Origin: Oscarella lobularis
Taxonomy: Eukaryota > Porifera > Homoscleromorpha > Homosclerophorida > Oscarellidae
Assembly (NCBI RefSeq): GCF_947507565.1
Contig: NC_089179.1
Coordinates: 1 to 64,000, forward strand
Reading direction: 5' to 3'
Length of the DNA stretch: 64,000 nucleotides
Positions 26,041 through 36,625 of this stretch are shown piece after piece. Position 1 is the stretch's first letter. Each line of letters starts with the position of its first letter. Under the pieces are notes generated by a model. It was not told the DNA's origin, made no database searches, and saw only the letters and a program-made list of their open reading frames with translations. Made by a program: the position numbers and the translations under genes.

Positions 26041-27006
26041 TTAAAGACCTTGACTTATTGAAGTGGGTGTAGTGTTTTCATTCGTAGGAGTGGTTGCAGC
26101 CATTGTACTTGGTTTCATAGTGCTAGCTGGTGTAGGACAATTGCTTGGGACTGTGTACATGCAATTGCCTAGTTCGCTACATTTGAACCTTGACAAATCG
26201 AGAGCTCCTCTCATGTCATACTGCTTTCCAACCCAAAGATCAAACCTGGCATTTTGCCAAGTAGCACCCACCAACGTCAATTTGTAATCGCTAACAAATG
26301 AACCGAATTTGTAATGAAGATAAGGAAGAGTTGGATTGAGGCCGTTGTATTGATTTAATTCTGCTAAATGAATCTCTCTCTCCTGCTTGAATAAGAGCAA
26401 GAAGTAAAAGTGTGGAGCTGGGCATTGGACTTGGGGAGGCAGAGGTGGTGTGTACAGCGCCCCGCTCTCTCCAGAAGACAAATCTACGCCATTGAAATTG
26501 ACCACCTAAAATCGAGTGCATGATGACGTCAAAGACTACGAGTAGAGAGTAGTTACCAAATAATGAAGAAAGGGAGTCGAAGCTGAAATAGCATATGGAT
26601 CAATCATCGCAAGAGTGTAATTGCCCGGTGCCGGTAAGCCTGAATTATCAAAAAAGTTAAAATTGAGTGCCGGTATCGTTCTTAGTTGCGAAGCGGGTAC
26701 GGCTTGGAGACCGCCAACAAAAGGCTGCGATGTCAGCGTGTTTGGCGAGATGCTAACGTTGCACGAGCAGAACGAGAATTCAGTTGTTGTCGTATTCCAC
26801 GTCGCCGTTACTATGGAACCGAGTTGGGCCGTGTAATTGATAAAGGGAAACATTGTGTTCATTTCATTTTTTAGCACGACGAGGCAGTTGTCGAATCCCG
26901 CTTTGGTGCCAACGTTTTCTGCATTGCACGCCGTGTGATGATCGGCGGTGGCGGAAGCAACAAGAAAAGCGAAAACGACGAGAAGAGATAAGGGACTCAT
27001 CATCAT
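26041..27006 (-). CDS. Secreted PEBP-like protein, divergent
   Basis: Phosphatidylethanolamine-binding-protein fold, inferred from STPFLHYLV, the two-half layout and FLLLFKQ. Two exons on the minus strand, 27006-26557 and 26505-26041, 304 aa. A signal peptide is visible (residues 1-21, LSLLVVFAFLVASATA), so the product is probably secreted, with many N-x-T/S sites. The canonical DPDAP ligand motif is DPYAI and the GxHRY motif is APHFY, so anion-pocket binding may be lost. A Thr/Pro/Ser-rich tail follows (about the last 45 residues). Three ATGs lie in tandem at the start; the first is used. Divergent from the phosphatase gene, 126 bp between start codons. Confidence 0.75.
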
Positions 27007-27132
27007 GGGCGTTTCTGCGCATGCGACGCGACGAGGAACTAGTCAGGTCACCTGACCCTTGCACGTGACCGTGGCATAGGCCCGAGCGAAGGGTGTGGCC
27101 TCCAGACTAACGAGGAACAGGCAGTGACGCAG
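27007..27132. promoter_or_regulatory. Shared divergent promoter, PEBP / acid phosphatase
   Basis: 126 bp separate two start codons that face away from each other, so the transcripts must start in or very near this gap. It contains GGTCACCTGACC and CACGTGACC (E-box-like) near 27046-27070. Both products have signal peptides, which would fit co-expression, but that is inference. Confidence 0.4.
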
Positions 27133-29579
27133 ATGTTTCGCTTCGTCGCATTCGCCGCCGCCGCCGCCGCACTCCTTTCCGCAGCATCAGCGCACGTTTT
27201 CACTCGATGGAAGGGCGGCGCCGGAATATGGCACGATCAAGACGAAGCTCTTCCGCAAATTCCACGCAAAACAACGCAAATCCGGCGCAGTGCCGACACC
27301 GTCCAGTTCGAAGTTACGCCGACGAAAGTCATTGAAAATGGCGAAACGCTTCTGCTTATCTGGTCTTCAGCTCAATTAGAGCCAAACGTGAGCTTCGTCA
27401 CCGTCTATTGTCCCTCGACGGCCGACGACGACGATTACGTCGATCATTTTCAACTGCGATCGACTGCTGGATCGCGACCAGTCGGTCCTCTCGTCAACAT
27501 GCGCTGCGATTTCCAATTTCGACTTTTTCGTGATTCCAATACGAAATTGGCGACGAGCAGACGAGTGACGTTTTCCCGCGGCGGAGCAAGTCAACCGCTC
27601 CAAGGACATTTGTCTCTCGTAATCAACTCCTCATATATATACTCTACGTAACTGTGTTCTCTCTCTCTCTCTAAGACGAATCATGCTGACGAGATGCGCG
27701 TCATGTGGGTCTCAGACAATAAGAAGACACCAATAGTCGCAGTAAGTTAGAGAAATAATAGTCTGATTTTTATTATTTTTTTTTCTAGTATCAAGTTTTT
27801 CAATCATCGTCATCTACGCCATCATACGTACTTCAGAAGACAGGATCTTCAACGACATACTCAGCAAGTGACATGTGTGGTGCACCTGCAACTCGAGTCA
27901 GTGCACGATACTATCGAGATCCCGGCTTCATTCACGACGTCCTGCTTACCAATTTGCTACCAAAAACAAAATATAAGTACTGTACAATTAATTGCTCTCT
28001 CAATATCAGAATATTTTCTGGGACAGATATAGATTTGGAGATGGAACCAATTGGTCCTATTGGGCCACATTCACATCAGCTCCAAGCGTTGGAAACCAAT
28101 CATCCCAAGTGAACATGTTTGTCTTTGGCGATTTGGGTGAGTGGAGAGATGCAGCTGATCTACCACCGGGCGGTCGAGCTTACACGACCATGGAACGCAT
28201 TGAAAATGATTGGATTGAAAAGGATTGGGAGCAAACATCTGACATTGCCTACGATCTTCTTCTACACGTTGGAGACGTTTCATGTAAAGGCCTATATATT
28301 CACACTAGCAACGCAACGCAACGTAACGTAACGTAACGTAACGTAAGAGGCAGAACGTAAGAACTCTTTTCTTGATTGGTCACTTGCCTATGTGACATCA
28401 TCACTTTCCTTGACCATGTTTGGAAGTTACGTTACGTCACGTCGCTAATGTAGTTTTGTGTGGTGTATATTCTCTATTTAGATGCACGCGGACACGGCTA
28501 TCTGTGGGAGCAATTTGGAAATCTTGTCGAGCAAACGGCAACGCGCATGCCGTACCACATCTGCGTTGGAAATCATGAGTACGATCATAGGTCAGGTAGC
28601 AACAAGGATCCCAGCGGATCACGAGGTCTCTGGCATCCTTCGTGGGGTAACTATGGTAATGACTCGTCGGGAGAATGCGCTGTACCGACTGTCAAACGAT
28701 TTCACATGTAAACAAACAGTCTCTTTCCCCTACTAGCTACACAATGTCACGTGATAAATTTTAGGCCCGATAATGGAAACGGTCTATTTTGGTATAGTCA
28801 CGACTATGGCAACGTTCACTTTACGTGGATATCAACCGAGCATAATTTCACTTCCGGATCGCCTATGTACACGTGGTTGGAAAATGATCTGGCATCCGTC
28901 GATCGATCGCGCACACCCTGGCTCCTTGTCATGGCTCATCGACCAATGTATTGCTCCGGCATACAAAAAAACGACGATAATGCGTACGAAATAAGAAAAT
29001 TAAATTATTCATTTTGACGTCATTGTACAGAAAAGTTCAAGTGGGACAGAGAGACGCCTACGAAGATCTTCTGCACAAATACAACGTCGATCTCTTTATA
29101 ACGGGTCACTATCATTTATGTAAGAGGATGATGACGTCAAAATTAAATTCTAGTTTATCTGTGTCTGCAGATGAACGCACTTGTCCTGTATACAAGGAAC
29201 GCTGCTTTGGTTCATCAGATGATGCTCGTTCAACCATTCACCTTGTACTTGGAATGGCTGGTGCCGAACACGGAATCATTGGCGTGCGTCATCTAACGTG
29301 CTTTAATTAATTAATTGCTATTTATTTAATTATCTTTAGTGGACTGATGACGTATGGAGTGTTGCGCGTTCAAATGACTATGGCTACGCGCGCATGTTTG
29401 TAGCCAATCGCACGCATCTTCGTCTACAAATTGTTGCAAATAAGGATGGTCAAGTCTCTGATGCTGTATGGATCAAGTCAAATCATTCTTGGAGTGGATC
29501 AAACGGAGGAGAAATCATTGCAAAATCAAACATCGCCACCTTATGCTGTATTTTTATCTTCTACTTCATCTACAGCTAA
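27133..29579 (+). CDS. Purple acid phosphatase (large, plant-like type)
   Basis: Binuclear metallophosphoesterase hydrolysing phosphate esters, probably secreted or membrane-tethered. Nine exons: 27133-27618, 27676-27741, 27789-27976, 28027-28283, 28482-28707, 28765-28983, 29031-29119, 29171-29283, 29340-29579; 627 aa. All metal-ligand motifs are present: GDLG (281-284), GDVSY (329-333), GNHE (362-365), VMAH and GHYH (506-509), so it should be active. There is a hydrophobic N-terminal signal (FVAFAAAAAALLSAASA) and a hydrophobic C-terminal end (NIATLCCIFIFYFIYS) that could be a GPI signal or anchor. Length is closer to large plant PAPs than to mammalian ACP5 or ACP7. Intron 4 contains a hairpin element. 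Ends 66 bp from convergent CENPS. Confidence 0.93.
28301..28447 (+). mobile_element. Intronic hairpin element, copy A
   Basis: Lies wholly in intron 4 of the phosphatase gene (28284-28481). It carries the family core CTTGATTGGTCACTTGCC, then TGTGACATCA, GACCATGTTTGGAAGT and ACGTTACGT ends. A short CGTAA microsatellite expands the left end. Confidence 0.75.
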
Positions 29580-29645
29580 GGTAAGAACGTCTACTCTAAA
29601 TTCATTCACGAAATCACGTGACATGTTAAAACGTTAGCCTATTTT

Positions 29646-30026
29646 TCAGTTTTTCTTCTTCTTTTTACTCTTCTTCGTTCCGGTTCGATCTTCGATTCGC
29701 TGAGCCATCGATTCGATATGACGTCGAAGCGAGTCGTTTCGTCGCGCGCACATTTCGACGTCGTCTGCGTTGATAATCGTTCGTTTTGCGTGCTTTGAAA
29801 AGCTTTCCAAGTCGAGAGCGACTACTTGGGCCTGTCGAAAGGTCGTTTCGGCGAGAGCGGCGACGAATTGAGGCGAAAAGCGATACGACGTCTCGTCTTC
29901 CCATTCCGACGCCAAATCTTCACACAATTTACCTACTGTGTAGTGAGTGGCGGCTTTGAGTCGCTGCCGCGTCTCCGTATTGACTTGTTCTCTGCGTTCG
30001 GCGTCCAAATCGGGAACGCCCGCCAT
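29646..30026 (-). CDS. CENPS: Centromere protein S (MHF1/CENPS histone-fold protein)
   Basis: 126 aa, one uninterrupted exon. A histone-fold protein that pairs with CENPX at the kinetochore (CENP-T-W-S-X) and with FANCM in fork repair. Residues about 17-95 align with human CENPS: QRLKAATHYTVGKLCE, FSPQFVAALAETTFRQ, LDLESFSKHAKRTII, DDVEMCARRNDSL. The C-terminus is a short Lys-rich tail (KKSKKKKKN). It is the only intronless recognised gene in the window. Head-to-head with RAB34. Confidence 0.95.
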   Translation of the reverse strand: MAGVPDLDAERREQVNTETRQRLKAATHYTVGKLCEDLASEWEDETSYRFSPQFVAALAETTFRQAQVVALDLESFSKHAKRTIINADDVEMCARRNDSLRRHIESMAQRIEDRTGTKKSKKKKKN

Positions 30027-30074
30027 TTGAAATGCGCGTGCTCAAAGACGTCACGCGCTAAGCTACACCCGGAG
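30027..30074. promoter_or_regulatory. 48-bp bidirectional promoter, CENPS / RAB34
   Basis: Only 48 bp separate the two start codons. The gap holds GACGTCACGCGC, a CRE-like site overlapping CGCG. Transcripts must start inside it with tiny 5' leaders, overlap one another, or use unseen upstream starts. Confidence 0.5.
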
Positions 30075-31394
30075 ATGAGCCAGCGAGAGCAGACGATCGA
30101 CAGATTTCCTCTAGTACGTACGATGTCTACGTCCAAAACTCGACGAAATTTCGAATCCCGTTCCTACAGTCGTTTCGCTCAGACGTCTCGATCAAAGCCG
30201 AGCAGACGAATTTCCATCCAAAAGTCAGAGCGGCTTGCGCAGCAAAAGAAGCAGCTTGGAAGAGAAGGTAAGAGAAGGAGAACATTCGAAAATCGATCCT
30301 TATTCGGCTTCGGCTCGGGTTCGATCCTTCTTCGTCTTCGCGATACAGCATGAAAGCGTGTAAGGCAATCGTCGTTGGTGACGTTTCAGTGGGGAAAACT
30401 TCCCTCGTGAACAAGTAATCGTATCCCGGAAGTTGACAGACAGGCAAAACAAACGCCGCTTGGTGCGGCACGTGCACGTCCTCCATCGCCTTTAGATATT
30501 GTCGGAATGCGTTCGAGCCCAACAGCGGTAAGGCGTCAATTGGCATGGACTTCGACGTCGAAAAGTATCGCATTCTTGGTCAACCGTTCACTTTGCAACT
30601 GTGAGTCGAGAACAAATCCAAATAAAAAATATTTGAATTAATTAATCGCGCGGCGTCAGCACAGGTGGGACACAGCGGGTCAGGAACGATTCAAAAGCAT
30701 TGCCAAGGCCTATTATAAAGAAGCGCGAAGTAAGCAACAACAAAAAACACCATACTTAAAGTAATCAATCCTTTGTTTAGTAATCGTCGTTGTCTTTGAT
30801 TTGACCAGATCCGAATCGCTGCAGAACTCCAGGTGATATCTCCGCCCCCCACTGAGAGTGCACCTTTCATCGAATCTTTTAGTTATTGGCTTCGAGAAGC
30901 TCTCAGCGGAAACGTCGATGCGGACTGCGATGTTTACATCGTTGGCACGAAGAAAGATCTTTGTGTACGTTTGGGAGGGGCGGGGCTAATAATACAGCTG
31001 TATTCGATTGGCGGTTGCAGTCTGTTGGAAGCTACGAGAGACGTGAAGCGTCAGCCGTTGCTCTATCGGAAGAGATGGGTGCTGAATATTGGCCTACTTC
31101 GTCTCTTACTGGTTCGCTCCTAGACCCTCCTTGTTCATGTTTCCGCGTGACATATTTGGACTACGTAGGTGAGAATGTGGAATCTTTCTTTACTAGAGTG
31201 GCCGTTCTTGGCTTTGAAAAGTCTGTTCTCAAAGCTCTAGAGAAGTCGGAGCAATCTAAAAGTTCATCCAATGATCTCATTCGTCAGTCTTCCTCTCTGC
31301 CTCGGTTAGGTCACAACTTTTTTTTCTTTTGTTAGGAATCACCAAGAAAAGTTCCAAGCGCCGAAAGTTGAAGAAATCCGATTGTTGCAAATAA
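30075..31394 (+). CDS. RAB34: Rab GTPase of the RAB34/RAB36 group
   Basis: Small GTPase of Golgi/lysosome positioning and ciliary-vesicle formation. Ten exons: 30075-30113, 30170-30267, 30349-30414, 30496-30600, 30665-30729, 30781-30832, 30883-30964, 31021-31111, 31169-31282, 31336-31394; 256 aa (human RAB34 259). Motifs: GDVSVGKTS (P-loop), WDTAGQERFK (switch II), GTKKDL (G4), SSLTGENV (G5). The N-terminal extension ending NFHPKVRAAC is typical of RAB34/36. The C-terminus is DCCK, fitting double geranylgeranylation. The frame starting at ATG 30123 is open but wrong; the conserved frame is entered from ATG 30075 through a 56-bp intron. 95 bp before DHX37. Confidence 0.94.
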
Positions 31395-31489
31395 CAGCTT
31401 TCTAGATTTTTGAATTCGATAAATATATTATTGTATGAGTCACGTGGCAGCCTCGATGACGACAAGAGGTGCGTGCGCTAATCGAACAG

Positions 31490-34400
31490 ATGGGGAAGAA
31501 AAGGAGACTCGCTCGACAGGAGAAGAAGTCGAAAAAATCGAAAGCGTCAGCGTCTTCGACTGTATCAAACATAGCAATCGATTCAGAAACGTTTGGAGAA
31601 CGCATCGAGGCCTCCGAAGGGGATTCAAACGCTTTGATTCTCGTCCCGAAGCCGAAATCGTCAATCGAGCCAAACGAAGACGACGGAAAGAAAAAGAAAA
31701 AGAAGTTGACAGCAAGAGAGAGAAAACGCCTTCAGAAAATAGTCGAAGCAAAAGAAAAGAAAGCTAAAGTGAGAGAGTGCAGCACGTGGAGATGACCACG
31801 CCCACGCATAATTCTAGAGAGCGAGACTCCTCGAATCTCTGGCTCAACACGCGGTGAGCTCAAAAGAGGCAGCCCTTCTTCGACCTACTGTAATCATCAC
31901 AAAAGGCAGAGAAACGCGAAAGTACACATAATAGTCTACTTTTGACAATTATAGCATCACTCAGTTTCAATTTTAGGGAAGCCGAAATTCGTTTCGAAAT
32001 TGAAGGACGACGAGAAGAAGAAGAAGAAGAAGGAAGTGATGAGTTAATAATAATAAAGGGAAAAAGAAGACGACGAAAATTACCCGGGATTCTTCGAGGC
32101 TGGACGAGCCAAAAACGTCATGAAATAGATGAAGAAGAAATAGAAGAGAGCGAAGACAGTAGTAGCAACAATACAGATACTAATGATGACCAGCAAGAAG
32201 AAGAAGAAGAGGAGAAAGCAACAGTTACTATCACGGAATCAAACGATTCAAAGCCTGAAGAAAATGTCGTCACATTGAATACGGAAGTAAGCCGACGACC
32301 GGCCGTCTTTAGAGCAGTCCAACGACATCCAGACATTCAGGTAGATTCGAGACAACGAATATTTGATTGTCTTTCTTTCACTTTGATCTCAGCTGGCTCG
32401 CCTCCGACTTCCTATCCTCGGAAACGAGCAGGAAATCATGGAGGCCATATTTGAAAACGACGTCCTAATCATATGCGGCGAAACGGGCAGCGGAAAAACG
32501 ACCCAAGTTCCCCAGTTTCTCTACGAATCGGGCTTTGGAACCAGAACCAACACCAAAGACAAGGCCAAAGACAATGGGTACATTGTTAATTTGAGTGTGT
32601 GACGATTCCTATAATAGCAAAACCGCATGTACAGTAGCCTCGGGGGAATGATTGGCATCACGGAACCGAGACGAGTAGCGGCTATTAGCATGTCTAAACG
32701 CGTCGCGTGCGAAATGAATCTTTCACAACGGTCTGTTGCCTCGCGTAGAGCTCTCCTCTTTGCCTCTATGTATTTATTTAGATTTGTATCCTATCAGATA
32801 CGCTACGAGGGAAATGTTAGCGGTAAGTTTCGCGCCTCTGGCCTCATTTCTTATCGTTGTGTCTCTTTCTCCAGACGATACTCTTATCAAATTTATGACC
32901 GATGGCACGCTCTTGAGGGAAGTACAACAGGTAATCCTATTAATAATAATTAGAGCTAGCCTTGTACCAATCAATATAATCAATGTGACACATACGTAGG
33001 ATTTTCTTCTTACAAAGTACTCGGTTATAATTATTGATGAAGCGCACGAACGCAGTGTATTCACCGACATTCTAATTGGTTTACTTTCACGAATTGTAGT
33101 CAGTCGACGAAAGGTAGCCAATCCTAAGCCGCCCCTAATTTGAATTATTAAGAAGTCGGCTATTTAGAGAAAGAATCCTTTGAAGCTAATTATTATGTCA
33201 GCTACGCTGAGAATAGAAGATTTCACTGATAACCGGCGTCTCTTTCCCGCTCCACCGCCTCTTCTTAGAGTACGCTATTCGACGAGAGTTTGTCAGGTGG
33301 ATTGCGAATTTTTTCCCTTAGATTCAATCTAGGCAATATCCGGTCACTGTTCACTTTAACCGGAAAACGCCAGATAATTATTTAGATGAGGCATTTCGAA
33401 AAGTATTTTGTAGAGAATTAGATAGAATAGCAAAAAAATGTTTTTTTTTCTTTTTAGGTGTGCAAGATTCACCGTACTTTGCCTTCTGGCGGCATTCTCG
33501 TTTTCGTAACGGGTCGTCAGGAAGTTCATCAATTATGCCGCTGGCTAAAAAAGACGTTTCCATCACGATCAAAAGTTCCTGAAGAAGAAGAAGAAGAAGA
33601 AGAGGAGGAGGAGAAAACAAAAACAATTGACTTAGACAAGTAAATCATTAGAAAGAATAGACCCAAATGTCAATTTATTTTTTTGAGGTACCCAACTGAA
33701 CCGGCCTATTTGAAAAGACTTGAAATCGACAACGAAACCGATTCAGAAAGTAGCGACGAAGAAGAAGTAAATTCTATAAATTCAATAAATTAATTTTTTG
33801 AGTCACCAACTTATAGAGTGACGTAGACGATGAGCTGTCTATTGACGCTGAGCTACCACTGCACGTTTTGCCACTCTACTCTCTCCTACCATCAGAAAAA
33901 CAGACACGAGTGACGTCATCAAAGTCAATGATTATTTTTTATTATTAATTTTTTCTTGCTTGCATAAACAGATCTTTGATTCTCCGCCGCGCGGCTGTCG
34001 CTTGTGCGTCGTATCGACAAACATCGCCGAAACGTCGTTGACAATTCCCAACGTGAAATACGTCGTCGATACGGGACTTGCAAAACACAAACTCCACGAT
34101 CCAATTACGGGAATTTCGTCTTTTCGAATCGGATGGACGTCGAAAGCGTCGGCCAATCAACGAGCCGGAAGAGCGGGACGAACAGAACCCGGACACTGCT
34201 ACAGGTACATACACATAATCATAATTATTTTTTTATTTTGGACGATTTATTAATCAGACTTTTCTCTTCGGCTGTATTTCAAAACGAACTCGAAGACTTT
34301 TCTCGCCCTGAAATCGTTAGTCGACCCGTCGATGACTTGGTTCTTCAGATGAAGGTGAGTCACCCCATCTGACGTCACTCCTACCTATTCATCTTTTCAA

Positions 34401-36484
34401 TCAAAGACGATGGGTATAGTGAAAGTATCGAATTTTCCTTTTCCCACGCCACCCGAGCAGGAGGCAATTAAAGTGCGCTGCATTGGCCCCTTGTTTATCG
34501 TTCTAATAAGCTAAACTCTAATGAGTTTAGACTGCAGAGAAATTGCTCATTAACCTGGGTGCAATTGCTAAAGAGACGCGACGTTCTACAGGTTAGAGAA
34601 GACTTCTACGAAGACAATACTGCAGGGCTCGTTTAGAGACAGACAGCGACGCCTTTTCTGTTACGGCTCTTGGTCACACAATGTCCAAATTTCCTCTCTC
34701 TCCTAAATACGCCAAAATGCTTGTAGTTGGGCATCAATTTAATTGTCTACCCTACGTTGTGACACTCGTTGCCGCGCTCGGAGCCAGGGTAACATTTTTA
34801 GGGGGGGTAGAATACGTTTTGAGACGTTTTTCTACAGGAACTGCTGTGCGAGTCTACTCCAGGCACTGTAACCAACACATCGTGCCTTGAACTACATTAA
34901 AATTTAATTTTTTGTCTAGGGGGGTGAACTGAAATGGTTACAGAGGCGAAAATTCTGGGCTGGACAGGTTATTTATCTATATCCTTTGTTGTGACGCAGA
35001 GGGAGAGGAGACTCTCTCGTTTTTTTTTTCTAGGGAGAGTCTGGACTCTTAGGAGACTTCATGGTCTTACTGAGAGCCGTCGGAGCATGCGAATATTCAG
35101 GAAACGCCGAGAAATTCTGCACGGAAAATGGCCTTCGATACAAGGCAATGATCGAAGCGAGAAAACTGAGAGCTCAATTAACAAACTCTGGTATATAATA
35201 TCAAGCATTTTTTCTCTAATAACACTCACTGTCTCTCAGTCAATAAGGTGGTAAAGACAGTTGATTTGGGTATTGATCCCAAGATGCCACCTCCATCACA
35301 ACAGCAGGTTTGCGGTTTTTATTATTTCGCTTCATATGTTGCAATTTGTCGCTCGTTGCTAAATAGGCACGAATTCTACGACAAATCGTTTTAGCAGGAT
35401 TAGCAGGCCACGTAGCAAAGTAAGAGGGATGCCCCCTCTCCCCCCCGGGGGGGATACAGTGTCTCTTGTCTGTCAAAGGAAGACGACTGCAGCTGACGGG
35501 GAGAATGTCTACGAGGTAAAGTCGTCGTATTAAAATTGACCAATTAATAGGTACATACATATTACTTGCAGACTCTAGTTACGGCAGAACCGGCCTTCAT
35601 TCATCCGACGTCCGTTCTCAGTCAAAAAAAGCCCGACTACGTGGTGTTCGAGGAATTATTTGAAGCTGGGAAAATTTATATGAGAGGTAGGAATGAAATG
35701 CAGCAGTCGAAAGTCTAGAATAGAAAAGTGCGTTAGGCTTGTGCGCTATCGAACCTGAATGGTTGCCCATTTTGGCTTCGAATCAGTGCACCTTCTCCAA
35801 ACCCCTAGAACAGCCACCTCCGACTTACGACGTCGAAAGCGGATCAATCAAGTGTCACAGGTCATCGACGTTTGGTAAGTAAACTCGCGGAATCCTTTGT
35901 CAAACGCAACGAAGACGTCACTCATTTCTATTTTTCTTCGCTTCCTAGGCACTTGTTGCTGGACTTTGCCCGCTGTCGAACTCGATTATCCCTTCGGACT
36001 TGACAAATACAAGTGGTTTGCTCGATTTTTGCTCGAGGGAAAGGTAAGGCTTTTGCATGGCAATTGCTTCAATTTGCGGAGTAGTCATGCGATGCCTTGG
36101 GCGGCATTTGCATCAGGTGGTCACGAAGCTAGCTCATTACACGTCTTCCTTGCTAAGCAGCCCGTCTGTCATGATTAAATCGTGGTCTAAGTAATTCAAT
36201 GGACTTCCTAGAAGCTTTCTATTCTTTGCATGCTCTCTCTTTGCAGGCTGCACAAGAGAACGGAACTAATCCTCGCATCGTTGATCGAAAAAGGCGTCGA
36301 CAATCGATCGCGTCTCGTCGACGAATTCGAGAAAAACAATCGATGTGAGTTTTCCTTCTCATCCTCAAGGCGACGGCCCAACAGACGCTCTCTTGCTTTT
36401 ACAGACCTTTTACGTGAATACCTAGAGTGGCTGCCGGCCGATAAGCACAACGAAATTACACTTGCCTGGCCTCCCAGTTTATAG
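31490..36484 (+). CDS. DHX37: DEAH-box RNA helicase DHX37 (Dhr1)
   Basis: Nucleolar ATPase releasing U3 snoRNA during small-subunit maturation. 1125 aa (human 1157). Motifs: [47 protein letters not shown]-terminus EYLEWLP…AWPP as in vertebrates. Poly-Glu tracts lie in exons 3 and 11. Exons: 31490-31768, 31818-31921, 31977-32340, 32393-32577, 32635-32730, 32782-32822, 32875-32930, 33000-33113, 33168-33269, 33322-33402, 33458-33639, 33688-33766, 33817-33909, 33972-34204, 34258-34354, 34407-34472, 34531-34591, 34637-34788, 34838-34867, 34920-34967, 35034-35190, 35240-35307, 35367-35419, 35479-35515, 35572-35686, 35737-35874, 35949-36043, 36117-36190, 36247-36344, 36405-36484. Exons 2-3 are the least conserved part. 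Convergent with the Rho gene. Confidence 0.96.
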
Positions 36485-36625
36485 CAGGTAAAATTGTATA
36501 TAGGCAGCTACACATGCTGTTCATCCAAAGTCCTGTCATAGCAAAAGTAATAACGGGGGCTCCCCTCTACTAAATTCGTCTCTTGTCGAGACACAGAGCA
36601 CTAACGAACTAACGCAACCCTACTA

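Noticed and set aside
28310-28350. CGTAA microsatellite as an independent repeat feature
   Set aside because: It is the expanded left end of hairpin element copy A, so it is described there.
30300-30345. tRNA-like GGTTCGATCC box
   Set aside because: It is an isolated B-box-like string in a RAB34 intron without an A box or cloverleaf. No other tRNA or rRNA signal was seen in the window.
30123-30353. ORF from ATG 30123 as the RAB34 N-terminus
   Set aside because: It is out of frame with the conserved HPKVRAAC and P-loop segments; the 30075 start with a 56-bp intron fits frame and family.
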